Positions 18,710-27,079 of a stretch of DNA of 64,000 bases are shown one piece after another. Below the pieces are notes generated by a model. The model ran no database searches. It was given only the letters and a program-made list of their open reading frames with translations, and was not told the DNA's origin. Numbering within the stretch: the first letter of the stretch is position 1; each line of letters starts with the position of its first letter. The translations under genes and the position numbers were made by a program. Source of the DNA: Intrasporangium calvum (GTDB lineage Bacteria > Actinomycetota > Actinomycetes > Actinomycetales > Dermatophilaceae); contig NZ_JAPFQL010000002.1 in the NCBI RefSeq assembly GCF_028446585.1, positions 41,191 to 105,190 of the forward strand, written 5' to 3'.

Positions 18710-19459
18710 TCAGCTCTGCCGGAACCGAGCGATGGTGAGGCCGACGAGTCGAGCCACGACGAGCGCGACGTAGAGCATGCCGGTGATCTGCTGGAGCAGC
18801 ACGAACGACCGCGGGTGCGGCGTGATGGCGTAGATGTCCGAGAGCCCCGTGCCGGTCATGTTGGCGATCGAGAGATACAGCAGCTCGTACCAGGTCCGGG
18901 TGCCGGCCAGGTCCTCGCCGTGGATGACGAACGAGTTGGGCCAGATGAACTGGATCGCGAGGTAGAGGTAGGCGTACGCCCACGCCAGGACGGTGAACGT
19001 CGCCCCGGTCGCGAGGAGCTCGTCGCGGGTCACCCAGTTGTCGGCGAACATGTAACGGAGCAGGGCATAGCCGGTGTAGAAGTAGAACGCCGCGTGGAGC
19101 AGGGCGGACCAGAAGACGATGGTGCCGTTCTCCGGCCAGACCGACTCAGCGATGGTCAGGACGAGGACGGGGCCGCCGAGCAGGAACGACACCCACGTCA
19201 GGGCCGGCGTCGCCCGCACGGCGCGGACCGCGAGGAAGAGAACGAGGAGCCCCACCAGCCCGAAGGCGGCGTGACCCGCCTGCCGGAACTCGCCGAGCTC
19301 CAGCGTCTGGAGGAACGGGTAGAGCAGCAGCGCCAAGAGCTGGACGACGAGCAGTACGCCGGACGGGGTCTCGACGATGGTCCGCCGCCACCGGTCCAGT
19401 CGGCGCGGGGGGCCCGCCCTCCGTGGTGAGGACGGCCACAGCTCCAGCGATGCAGTCAC
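18710..19459 (-). CDS. K+-channel-like membrane protein with divergent selectivity filter
   Basis: A 249-residue polytopic protein with about six hydrophobic segments. The last two flank a pore-like loop, LSIANMTGTGLSDIYAITP, followed by a helix (LLQQITGMLYVALVVARLVGL). Layout and sequence resemble the Ion_trans_2 pore of K+ channels, where the filter reads TVGYGD and is followed by Y/DPVT. Here it reads TGTGLSD, so K+ selectivity is doubtful. No cytosolic RCK domain. It lies between the dipeptidase and ftsK with its own start. Confidence 0.7.
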   Translation of the reverse strand: MTASLELWPSSPRRAGPPRRLDRWRRTIVETPSGVLLVVQLLALLLYPFLQTLELGEFRQAGHAAFGLVGLLVLFLAVRAVRATPALTWVSFLLGGPVLVLTIAESVWPENGTIVFWSALLHAAFYFYTGYALLRYMFADNWVTRDELLATGATFTVLAWAYAYLYLAIQFIWPNSFVIHGEDLAGTRTWYELLYLSIANMTGTGLSDIYAITPHPRSFVLLQQITGMLYVALVVARLVGLTIARFRQS

Positions 19460-19507
19460 GTCGGGGACTTTACCCGCGGCGGGCCGGTCGTCCCGGCAAC
19501 CGACGCC

Positions 19508-22468
19508 TCACCAGCGATCGTCGCGTCGATCCGTGAGCTGCCAGGCGTCCTCCGACTCCTCGTCGTCCTCGGAGACGACGGGCGTCAGGTCGCCGGGCTG
19601 CCACGCCGCGACGGGCACGCTCGCGGTGTCGTCGACGTCCTCGCCGTGGGCGCGGCGCTCTCCGCGCTGGGCGACGAGGGAGGCGGTGCGGACCGGCTGT
19701 TCTTCCGCCGATGCCTCGTCGTATGCCGCTGGGCTCGCTTCCGGTGCGTCCTCACCTTCGACGATGGTCGGGTCCGCGCTGAACGGCGCCGGCTCGTCCA
19801 GGGGAACGCCGGACTCGTCGTCACCGACCGGTCCGGTGGTGTCGTTGGGATGCGGCACGTCCTCGCCGCGCAGGAGAGCCAGGGTCTGCTCGAGATCCTC
19901 GGGACGGACCAGCACGTCACGTGCCTTGGACCCTTCGCTGGGGCCGACGATGCCGCGTGATTCCAACAGGTCCATCAGGCGTCCGGCCTTGGCGAAACCG
20001 ACGCGCAGCTTGCGCTGGAGCATCGACGTCGAGCCGAACTGCGTCGTCACGACGAGCTCGGTGGCCTGGAGCAGGACGTCGAGGTCGTCACCGATGTCGT
20101 CGTCGATCTGCTTCTTCGGCTGGGCGACCGTGACGTTCTCGACGTAGTTGGGCTTGAGCTGGGTCGTGACGAACTTGACGACCTCGTGGATCTCCGACTC
20201 GTTGACCCAGGCACCCTGCACTCGCATCGGCTTGCTCGCGCCCATGGGCAGGAAGAGGGCGTCGCCCTGGCCGATCAGCTTCTCGGCGCCGGGCTGGTCG
20301 AGGACGACTCGGGAGTCGGCGAGCGAGCTCGTGGCGAAGGCCATCCGGGAGGGCACGTTGGCCTTGATCAGACCCGTGACGACGTCGACCGAGGGACGCT
20401 GGGTCGCCAGGACGAGGTGGATGCCGGCGGCGCGGGCCAGCTGGGTGATCCGGACGACCGACTCCTCGACGTCGCGCGGCGCCACCATCATCAGGTCGGC
20501 GAGCTCGTCGACGACGACGAGAAGGTAGGGGTAGGTCGTCAGCTGGCGCTCTGAGCCGGGGAGCGGCTTGACCTTGCCCGCCCGGACCGCCTTGTTGAAG
20601 TCGTCGACGTGCTTGAACCCGAAGGCCGCCAGGTCGTCGTAGCGCTGGTCCATCTCCTTGACGACCCAGGCGAGTGCCTCGGCCGCCTTCTTCGGGTTGG
20701 TGATGATCGGCGTGATGAGGTGCGGGATGCCCTCGTAGGCGGTGAGCTCGACCCGCTTGGGGTCGACGAGGATGAGCCGGACCTCCTCCGGAGTCGACCG
20801 CATCAGGATCGAGGTGATCATCGAGTTGACGAAGCTCGACTTGCCGGAGCCGGTGGCGCCGGCGACGAGCAGGTGCGGCATCTTGGCGAGGTTGGCGATG
20901 ACGTAGGCGCCCTCGACGTCCTTGCCGACCCCCATGACCATCGGGTGCTCGTTGCTCCGGGCCGTCTGGCTGCGCAGGACGTCGCCGAGCGCGACGTTCT
21001 CGCGGTCGGCGTTCGGGATCTCGATGCCGATGGCGCTCTTGCCCGGGATCGGGCTGAGGATGCGGACGTCGGCGGAGGCCACGGCGTAGGCGATGTTCTT
21101 GGACAGCGCGGTGACACGCTCGACCTTGGTGCCGGAGCCGAGCTCGACCTCGTAGCGGGTCACCGTCGGACCTCGCGTGAAGCCCGTGACGGCGGCGTCG
21201 ATGTCGAACTGCTCGAAGACGTGGGTCAGCGACTCGACGACCTTGTCGTTGGCCTGGCTGCGCGTCTTGTGCGGGGCGCCGTGCGCCAGCATCGCATGGT
21301 CGGGCAGGTGGTAGGTGACGTTGCCCTCGAGGGAGAGCTGCTCGACCCTGGAGGGGATCGCCGACGTGGGGGGCGGCACGAGCTCCGGCTTGGGCCCGAC
21401 CCTGGACGTGTCGGGCGCGCCGTGGGCTCGGGGGTCAGTGGCGTCGATGGCCTGCGTGCTTCCCGACGAACCCGCCGGTCGCGGTGCGAGGACGCCGGGC
21501 GCGGTGGGCCGCTTCTCCCCCGGACGCAGCTGCTGCGTCGGCTCGTCCTCGGCGCCCTTGGTCGCTGCCTGACGGAACGCCTCGTCGCCGTCGCGCTCGC
21601 TGAGGTCGACCGCCTTGCGCCGGCCCCGCTTCGTCGGGCCCGCCTCGTCGGCCGCCTCCGAGCCGTCGGCGGTGTCCGCGTCGTGCGGTCGGTGCAGCAC
21701 GAGGTCACGCAGCTGGCGCAGCCGGTGCGGGATGTGGTTGACCGGGGTCGCCGTGATGACGAGGAGACCGAAGGTGCCGAGGAGGATGAGGATGGCGATC
21801 GCGCCGTAGCGGGACACGGCCGCGTCGAGCGGACTCGAGGCAAGGAAGCCGATGATCCCACCCGCGGCGCGCATCCCGTCCGCGCCGTCCGGCGGGTTCG
21901 GGATGCCGTCGCTGATGTGGGCCAGCCCGCTCGCGGCGAAGGTCAGCGCGATCGTCCCGACGATGATGCGGTTCGTCGCTGCATCGTCCTCGGGGGCACG
22001 CAGCACCCGCAGGCCCAGCAGGAGCAGCACCAGGGGGACTGCGTAGGCGATCCGCCCGAACGTGCCGGCGACGACGGCGTGGACACCCTGGCCGAACATG
22101 CCGTCGACGCCCCACCACTCGCGAGCCGCGACGATGATGGCCAGCGCGATGAGGGCGAATCCCACGCCGTCCCGGCGGTGCTCCGGCTCGAGGTCACGGG
22201 CACTGGCCCCGACGCGGCGCACCGCTCCCCCAGCCACGTGAGAGACCCCCATCCAGGTGTTTCGGACCGCCCGCACGGGCAGTGGCAGGCCTCCGCCCTT
22301 TGCCTTGCTTCGCGGCGCCGGACGCTTGGTCGTGCGAGTGCCGCCGCGGGGCGCAGCCGGGCGGGCCGCGGTCTTGGTCCGGGTCGACGGTGAGCCGCTC
22401 GCTCCGGACGACCCGCGGCTCGTCGAGGACGAGGCGGGCCGTGCGCTGCTGGACCGACGTGTCGCCAT
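19508..22468 (-). CDS. ftsK: DNA translocase FtsK
   Basis: A septal DNA pump of 986 residues. Order: a basic, Ser/Ala-rich N-terminus (to ~60), four to five membrane helices (~85-260), an acidic linker (~260-360), the motor with Walker A GATGSGKS (near residue 538) and Walker B LLVVVDELADLMM, and a winged-helix gamma domain (DDLDVLLQATELVVTTQFGSTS). A ~100-residue acidic C-terminal extension follows gamma and includes SPAAY from a motif copy. ATG 22468 (MATRRSSS) is the supported start. It probably has its own promoter in the 440-bp upstream gap. Confidence 0.95.
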   Translation of the reverse strand: MATRRSSSARPASSSTSRGSSGASGSPSTRTKTAARPAAPRGGTRTTKRPAPRSKAKGGGLPLPVRAVRNTWMGVSHVAGGAVRRVGASARDLEPEHRRDGVGFALIALAIIVAAREWWGVDGMFGQGVHAVVAGTFGRIAYAVPLVLLLLGLRVLRAPEDDAATNRIIVGTIALTFAASGLAHISDGIPNPPDGADGMRAAGGIIGFLASSPLDAAVSRYGAIAILILLGTFGLLVITATPVNHIPHRLRQLRDLVLHRPHDADTADGSEAADEAGPTKRGRRKAVDLSERDGDEAFRQAATKGAEDEPTQQLRPGEKRPTAPGVLAPRPAGSSGSTQAIDATDPRAHGAPDTSRVGPKPELVPPPTSAIPSRVEQLSLEGNVTYHLPDHAMLAHGAPHKTRSQANDKVVESLTHVFEQFDIDAAVTGFTRGPTVTRYEVELGSGTKVERVTALSKNIAYAVASADVRILSPIPGKSAIGIEIPNADRENVALGDVLRSQTARSNEHPMVMGVGKDVEGAYVIANLAKMPHLLVAGATGSGKSSFVNSMITSILMRSTPEEVRLILVDPKRVELTAYEGIPHLITPIITNPKKAAEALAWVVKEMDQRYDDLAAFGFKHVDDFNKAVRAGKVKPLPGSERQLTTYPYLLVVVDELADLMMVAPRDVEESVVRITQLARAAGIHLVLATQRPSVDVVTGLIKANVPSRMAFATSSLADSRVVLDQPGAEKLIGQGDALFLPMGASKPMRVQGAWVNESEIHEVVKFVTTQLKPNYVENVTVAQPKKQIDDDIGDDLDVLLQATELVVTTQFGSTSMLQRKLRVGFAKAGRLMDLLESRGIVGPSEGSKARDVLVRPEDLEQTLALLRGEDVPHPNDTTGPVGDDESGVPLDEPAPFSADPTIVEGEDAPEASPAAYDEASAEEQPVRTASLVAQRGERRAHGEDVDDTASVPVAAWQPGDLTPVVSEDDEESEDAWQLTDRRDDRW
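19721..19739 (+). repeat. Dispersed 19-bp motif, copy 6
   Basis: A perfect consensus copy, antisense within ftsK, encoding SPAAY in the disordered C-terminal tail. Confidence 0.9.
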
Positions 22469-22565
22469 GTTCGCACCGTACGACACACACCCCCCTGAAC
22501 TCACGCGTCACACGCGCAACACCGGCATTTATGCCCCAACCCGCGACCCCACCGCCCCCACCCCC

Positions 22566-22638
22566 CGCAACACGCCCGGAAGCAGGAAACTCCTCCGTGA
22601 AGCAACACGGGGAGTTCCGTGCTGCGGGGCGTGTTGCG
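22566..22638. repeat. 73-bp near-perfect inverted repeat (long hairpin)
   Basis: The outer arms CGCAACACGCCC (22566-22577) and GGGCGTGTTGCG (22627-22638) are perfectly complementary. The inner parts (AGCAGGAAACTCCTCCGTG against CACGGGGAGTTCCGTGCT) also pair with small bulges. It lies between divergent genes, where no terminator is needed, and has no T-tract. Its function is unknown. Confidence 0.8.
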
Positions 22639-22658
22639 TCGGGCGGCCGGACAGCGAC

Positions 22659-22677
22659 AGCCCGCCCAGCGGCATAC
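22659..22677 (-). repeat. Dispersed 19-bp motif, copy 7
   Basis: GTATGCCGCTGGGCGGGCT, 20 bp from the long hairpin, intergenic. Confidence 0.85.
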
Positions 22678-22709
22678 GTCTCAGATGACGACACGCCTGC
22701 CCGGCCCGG

Positions 22710-22739
22710 TGGACACATCAGCGGGAGTCTCCGTATCTT
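22710..22739 (+). promoter_or_regulatory. Promoter of the SAM-IV riboswitch transcript
   Basis: TGGACA (22710-22715), an 18-bp spacer and TATCTT (22734-22739) place the transcription start at about 22746, exactly at the 5' end of the aptamer. Confidence 0.6.
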
Positions 22740-22746
22740 CGTCGCA

Positions 22747-22858
22747 GGTCATGAGCGCCAGCGTCAAGCCCCGGCTCGCTGGCCAGCAACCCTCCTCCGC
22801 GGTGGGGTGCTCCGGGTGACGACCAGGCCGTCCTCGCCACGTTCGTGGTGACGAGGAC
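22747..22858 (+). ncRNA. SAM-IV riboswitch
   Basis: The core matches the SAM-IV aptamer of actinobacteria: GGTCATGAGCGCCAGCGTCA opens it, then CCCCGGCTCGCTGGCCAGCA, ACCCTCC, GCGGTGGGGTGCTCCGGGTG, closed by GACC at 22821-22824. A further hairpin (GTCCTCG 22830-22836 with CGAGGAC 22852-22858) follows, and GGACC/GGTCC can pair close to the AGGAG ribosome-binding site (22899-22903). SAM binding should reduce expression of the next gene; whether through translation or transcription cannot be told. Confidence 0.92.
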
Positions 22859-22908
22859 CGGCAAGCGCGGACCTGCACCCGGTGGGTCCCCCGACCCCAG
22901 GAGCACCC

Positions 22909-24321
22909 ATGTCAGTTCTCCCCAGCACCCGTTCCGGCGCGCTCGACGGCCCGACAGCAACCGGTTGTGCCGGCGCGGGCCCGGCAGGCTTCACGACCCG
23001 GACCCGCCCTGCTGCCACCACGACGCCCGGCAGCCTCCCCGCGGTCGTGGGCGCCGGGCTGGTCGTCCCCACCGTGTCGGGACCGACCACCTACGCCAAC
23101 CTCGACCACGCCGCGTCCACCCCCGCCCTGGTCACGGTCAAGGAGGCCGTTGACCGGGCCCTGGAGACGTACGCCTCCGTGCATCGCGGCGCCGGTTATG
23201 CCTCCCGGCTGACCAGCGCCTGGTACGAGCAGGCCCGGACCGAGGTTGCCGACTTCGTCGGAGCCCGGTCCGACGACGCCGTGGTCTTCACCCGCACGAC
23301 GACGGACTCGTGGGCCCTGCTGGCTGCTGCCCTCCGGCACGATGCCACGGTCGTCGTCTTCGCGTCCGAGCACCACTCGACGCTCCTGCCGTGGGGGGAC
23401 GACCGGACCGTCCGCCTCCCCGTGCCGCACACCGTCGCCGAGGCTCGGGACCGACTCGCCGACGCCCTCACCGCACGCCCCGACGGCCAGCGGCTCGTCG
23501 TCATCACCGCCGCCTCCAACGTGACTGGCGAGGTGTGGCCGATCGAGGACTTCGCCCGGCTGGCGCATGCACACGGCGCCCGCATCGCGGTCGACGCCGC
23601 ACAGCTCTCGGCGCACCGGCGGATCGACCTCGCCGCGTGGGAGGTCGACTATGTCGCCTTCTCCGGGCACAAGACGTATGCGCCCTTCGGCACCGGCGTC
23701 CTCGCCGGGCGCTCCGACTGGCTCGACGGCGGCGACCCCTACCTGCGCGGCGGCGGTGCGACGCGCGCCGTGGCCGAGAGCGGCGTCACCTGGTCGACCG
23801 GTTCGGCCCGGCACGAGGGGGGCAGCCCCAACGTCATCGGGGCGATCGCCCTGGCTGCCGCGTGCGCCACGATCGCCGCCAACCGGGCGGCCATCGAGGC
23901 CCATGAGACACAGCTGCTGGCCCGCCTCCGCGAGGGGCTGCGATCGATCGACGGTGTCGAGGAGCTGTCGATCTTCAACGAGTCGAACGACCGCGTCGGC
24001 GTGGTTGCGTTCACGGTGCGCGGGTTCGACTCCTCGCTCGTGTCGCAGGTCCTCTCGGTCGAGCACGGAGTCGGAGTGCGCGACGGGCGGTTCTGTGCCC
24101 ACCTCCTCGTGGACGAGCTGCTCTCCGGGTCAACGGAGCACGGAACGGCGGTGCGAGCCAGCATCGGTCTCGGCTCGACGGCTGAAGGCGTGGACCGGCT
24201 CATCGGGGCGCTCCGGGAGCTCGTCGAGGCCGGCCCGGCCTCCGCGTGGACCCACGACGGATCCGGCTGGGTCGTCGAGGGACTGGACCCGCGCGACCGT
24301 GAGGTCGTCCGCCCCTGGTGA
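22909..24321 (+). CDS. Class V aminotransferase, cysteine-desulfurase-like, under SAM-IV control
   Basis: A 470-residue PLP enzyme with a ~60-residue Thr/Pro-rich N-terminal extension. NLDHAASTPAL opens the fold; the PLP lysine is K255 in FSGHKTYAPFGTG; DAAQLSAHRRID holds the PLP-binding aspartate. C396 in GRFCAHLL is at the position of the persulfide cysteine of SufS-type desulfurases. ATG 22909 has AGGAG 5 nt upstream. Control by a SAM riboswitch implies a role in methionine, cysteine or sulfur metabolism, probably sulfur release or scavenging; the true substrate is unknown. Confidence 0.85.
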   Translation: MSVLPSTRSGALDGPTATGCAGAGPAGFTTRTRPAATTTPGSLPAVVGAGLVVPTVSGPTTYANLDHAASTPALVTVKEAVDRALETYASVHRGAGYASRLTSAWYEQARTEVADFVGARSDDAVVFTRTTTDSWALLAAALRHDATVVVFASEHHSTLLPWGDDRTVRLPVPHTVAEARDRLADALTARPDGQRLVVITAASNVTGEVWPIEDFARLAHAHGARIAVDAAQLSAHRRIDLAAWEVDYVAFSGHKTYAPFGTGVLAGRSDWLDGGDPYLRGGGATRAVAESGVTWSTGSARHEGGSPNVIGAIALAAACATIAANRAAIEAHETQLLARLREGLRSIDGVEELSIFNESNDRVGVVAFTVRGFDSSLVSQVLSVEHGVGVRDGRFCAHLLVDELLSGSTEHGTAVRASIGLGSTAEGVDRLIGALRELVEAGPASAWTHDGSGWVVEGLDPRDREVVRPW

Positions 24322-24352
24322 ACGGGACGGCCCTGGTCCGTAGGGAGCTGGG

Positions 24353-25345
24353 TCAGCTCGGCAGGGCGTAGGCGGCCCACACGATGGCGTGGTCGGTGCC
24401 GTGCACAGCTGTCTGTCCGGCCTCGACCACTGTCAGCCTGCGGCTCAGGAGATGGTCCAGCTGGACGTAGGGCGGCATGCGGTGACCGACGACGGGCCAG
24501 GTGCGCACCCAGCCCAGGCCAGCAACCTCGTGAGCGTCGTCGAGGCCTGCCGCCACGCTCCGGAACGCCGGATGGCCCTGGCTGGCGTTGAAGTCACCGG
24601 CGAGCACGAACGCCTCATCGACGTCCTGCCGGTCCCGCCACGTGCCGAGCGCCCGCAGCGCAGCCCGCCACTGCTCCGTGTCACCGGCCAACGGGGCCGG
24701 GACGTGCACTGCCTTGACCCGCACCGGCGTGCCGTTGACGTCGACCACGACCTCCGGCTGCAGGCTCGGCGTGTGCGCGTCCACCGGGTCGTCCCCCGTG
24801 GTCTCGGTGACCGGGAAGCGCGAGAAGACCATGGTGCCGGTGTAGGACTCCGGGCGGGTCTCACCCACCTGCTCGATGAACCAGCGGCCCAGACCGGCCT
24901 CCTCGAGGGAGGCAAGCGCATCGGGCGTGATCTCGGTGGCGACGATCACGTCGACTGACCGCGCCCGCACCGCGTCCGCGACCTGATCGGCATCGGCCAT
25001 GCCGAAGGAGAGGTTCACGGACATCACCGTGAGGTCGGTCTTCGCGTCCGGCGCCGTGCGCGCAAACCAGCCGGGCAGGCTGATCCAGGCGGCCACGGCG
25101 ACCGCCACCGTGACCGGCGCGAGCATCCACCACCGCCGGAGCAGCAGAGTCAGCACGAGGAGCAGCAGCAGGCCGATGGCCACGAAGGGTCCGGCCGTCT
25201 GGAGGATGACGACCGGCTGCGCGGTCGAGTCGAACCAGCGGGCCGCCCCTACCACTCCGAGGAGGACGAGGGCCAAGCCGATCGCGACGTCACGCCACGA
25301 GGTCCGACGGGACGTGCCGCGCCCGCCCCTACCGATCCGGATCAC
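24353..25345 (-). CDS. Membrane-anchored endonuclease/exonuclease/phosphatase family protein
   Basis: A 330-residue protein with three N-terminal membrane helices (DVAIGLALVLLGVVGA, PFVAIGLLLLLVLTLLL, LAPVTVAVAVAAWISL) and then an extracytoplasmic EEP domain: VMSVNLSFG, DVIVATEITPDAL, VLAGDFNAS and a final HAIVWAAY. The residues used for Mg2+ and phosphodiester chemistry (N, E, D/N, H) are present. DNase, sphingomyelinase or phosphatase activity cannot be told apart. The GTG start at 25345 overlaps the rnj stop (GTGA). Confidence 0.85.
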   Translation of the reverse strand: MIRIGRGGRGTSRRTSWRDVAIGLALVLLGVVGAARWFDSTAQPVVILQTAGPFVAIGLLLLLVLTLLLRRWWMLAPVTVAVAVAAWISLPGWFARTAPDAKTDLTVMSVNLSFGMADADQVADAVRARSVDVIVATEITPDALASLEEAGLGRWFIEQVGETRPESYTGTMVFSRFPVTETTGDDPVDAHTPSLQPEVVVDVNGTPVRVKAVHVPAPLAGDTEQWRAALRALGTWRDRQDVDEAFVLAGDFNASQGHPAFRSVAAGLDDAHEVAGLGWVRTWPVVGHRMPPYVQLDHLLSRRLTVVEAGQTAVHGTDHAIVWAAYALPS

Positions 25346-27027
25346 GCCTGGAGGACGACCGGGATGATCATCGGCCGGCGACGGATCTTGCCGCCCACCC
25401 ACGAGCCGACGGCTCGACGGATGACCTGCTGGAGCTGCTGGTCGTCCCGCACGCCGTTGGCGACGGCCTCCTCGATGGCTCGTTCGACCTTGGGGATCAC
25501 CTGCTGGAAGATCTCCTCGCTCTCGACGAAGCCACGCGCCGTGATCTCGGGACCCGAGGCGATCTTGCCGGTGGCGGCGTCGAGCACGACGATGCAGGTG
25601 ATGAAGCCCTCGTCGCGCAGGATCCGCCGGTCCTTCAGGAGCGCCTCGTCGGTGCCGCCGATGTTGGTGCCGTCGACGTAGATGTAGCCGCAGTCGACGA
25701 CCCCGGTGACCGAGGCGTGGCCGTCGACGAGGTCGACGACGACACCGTCCTCGGCGAGGACGACGTTGCGCTCCGGGACACCGGTCTGGATGGCCAGCTG
25801 AGCGTTGGCGAACATGTGCCGCCACTCGCCGTGCACCGGCATGACGTTGCGCGGCTTGACGATGTTGTAGCAGTAGAGCAGCTCGCCGGCGCTGGCGTGC
25901 CCCGAGACGTGGACCCGGGCGTTGCCCTTGTGCACGACGTTGGCGCCGAGGCGCATGAGGCCGTTGATGACGCGGTAGACGGCGTTCTCGTTGCCCGGGA
26001 TGAGGCTGCTCGCGAGCAGGACGGTGTCGCCGGGACCGACGTTGATCCGGTGCTCGCCGTTGGCCATCCGCGAGAGCGCGGCCATCGGCTCGCCCTGCGA
26101 CCCGGTGCTGATGAGCACCAGCTCGTTGTCGGCCAGGTCGCCGACCCGCTTGACGTCGACGAGGATGCCCTCGGGCACGTGGAGGTAGCCGAGCTCGGCT
26201 GCGATCCCCATGTTGCGGACCATCGAGCGGCCGACGAACGCGACCTTGCGCCCGGCCTTCGCCGCGGCGTCGAGCACCTGCTGGACCCGGTGGACGTGGC
26301 TGGAGAAGCAGGCGACGATGATCCGGCGCTGGGCGTGCCGGAAGACCTTGTCGATGGCCGGCGCGATCTCGAGCTCAGGTGTCGTGAAGCCGGGCATGTC
26401 GGCGTTGGTCGAGTCGGTGAGGAACAGGTCGACACCCTCCTCGCCGAGCCGGGCGAACGCGCGGAGGTCGGTGATCCGGCCGTCCAGGGGCAGCTGGTCC
26501 ATCTTGAAGTCGCCGGTGTGCAGCAGGGTGCCGGCCTCGGTGCGCACGAAGACGGCGAGCGCGTCGGGGATCGAGTGGTTCACCGCGACGAACTCGAGGT
26601 CGAAGGCGCCGACGCGCTCGCGCTGCCCCTCCTTGACCGCGAGAGTGTAGGGCCGGATCCGGTGCTCCTTGAGCTTCGCCTCGACGAGCGCGAGCGTCAG
26701 GGTGGAGCCGATGAGCGGGATGTCACCCTTGAGCCGCAACAGATAGGGGACGGCTCCGATGTGGTCCTCGTGGCCGTGCGTCAGGACAATCGCCTCGATG
26801 TCGTCCAGACGATCGTGCAGGTACGAGAAGTCCGGGAGGATGAGGTCCACGCCGGGGTGGTGGTCCTCGGGGAACAGCACGCCACAGTCGACGATGAGCA
26901 GACGGCCCTTCGTCTCGAGGACGGTCATGTTGCGGCCGATCTCCCCGAGTCCGCCGAGGGCCACGACCCTCAGGCCGTTGTCGGGAAGCGGTGGCGGGGC
27001 GGTCAGCTCGGGGTGAGGATGGCTCAC
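25342..27027 (-). CDS. rnj: Ribonuclease J
   Basis: A 561-residue metallo-beta-lactamase/beta-CASP RNase with 5' exo- and endonuclease action in mRNA turnover and rRNA maturation. LTHGHEDHIG (near residue 82) is the zinc motif, with HTGDFKMDQ, DSTNAD, STGSQGEPMAAL and HVSGHAS downstream. GTG 27027 (VSHPHPEL) has AGGAA nearby and matches actinobacterial homologues; the ORF open to 27087 overlaps dapA and is rejected. Usual dapA-rnj order. Confidence 0.95.
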   Translation of the reverse strand: MSHPHPELTAPPPLPDNGLRVVALGGLGEIGRNMTVLETKGRLLIVDCGVLFPEDHHPGVDLILPDFSYLHDRLDDIEAIVLTHGHEDHIGAVPYLLRLKGDIPLIGSTLTLALVEAKLKEHRIRPYTLAVKEGQRERVGAFDLEFVAVNHSIPDALAVFVRTEAGTLLHTGDFKMDQLPLDGRITDLRAFARLGEEGVDLFLTDSTNADMPGFTTPELEIAPAIDKVFRHAQRRIIVACFSSHVHRVQQVLDAAAKAGRKVAFVGRSMVRNMGIAAELGYLHVPEGILVDVKRVGDLADNELVLISTGSQGEPMAALSRMANGEHRINVGPGDTVLLASSLIPGNENAVYRVINGLMRLGANVVHKGNARVHVSGHASAGELLYCYNIVKPRNVMPVHGEWRHMFANAQLAIQTGVPERNVVLAEDGVVVDLVDGHASVTGVVDCGYIYVDGTNIGGTDEALLKDRRILRDEGFITCIVVLDAATGKIASGPEITARGFVESEEIFQQVIPKVERAIEEAVANGVRDDQQLQQVIRRAVGSWVGGKIRRRPMIIPVVLQA

Positions 27028-27079
27028 AGGGTTCCTGTCGGTGGGCTCGGCTGCTGGGGGTAGGGGTGGTGCTGCGTCC

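Larger units (their letters stand above)
22469..22908. other. 440-bp divergent intergenic region ftsK / aminotransferase
   Basis: No credible gene. It contains a long hairpin (22566-22638), a copy of the dispersed motif (22659-22677), a promoter (22710-22739) and a SAM-IV riboswitch (22747-22858). The part next to ftsK (22490-22565) is C-rich with nothing recognised beyond a probable ftsK promoter area. Confidence 0.8.
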
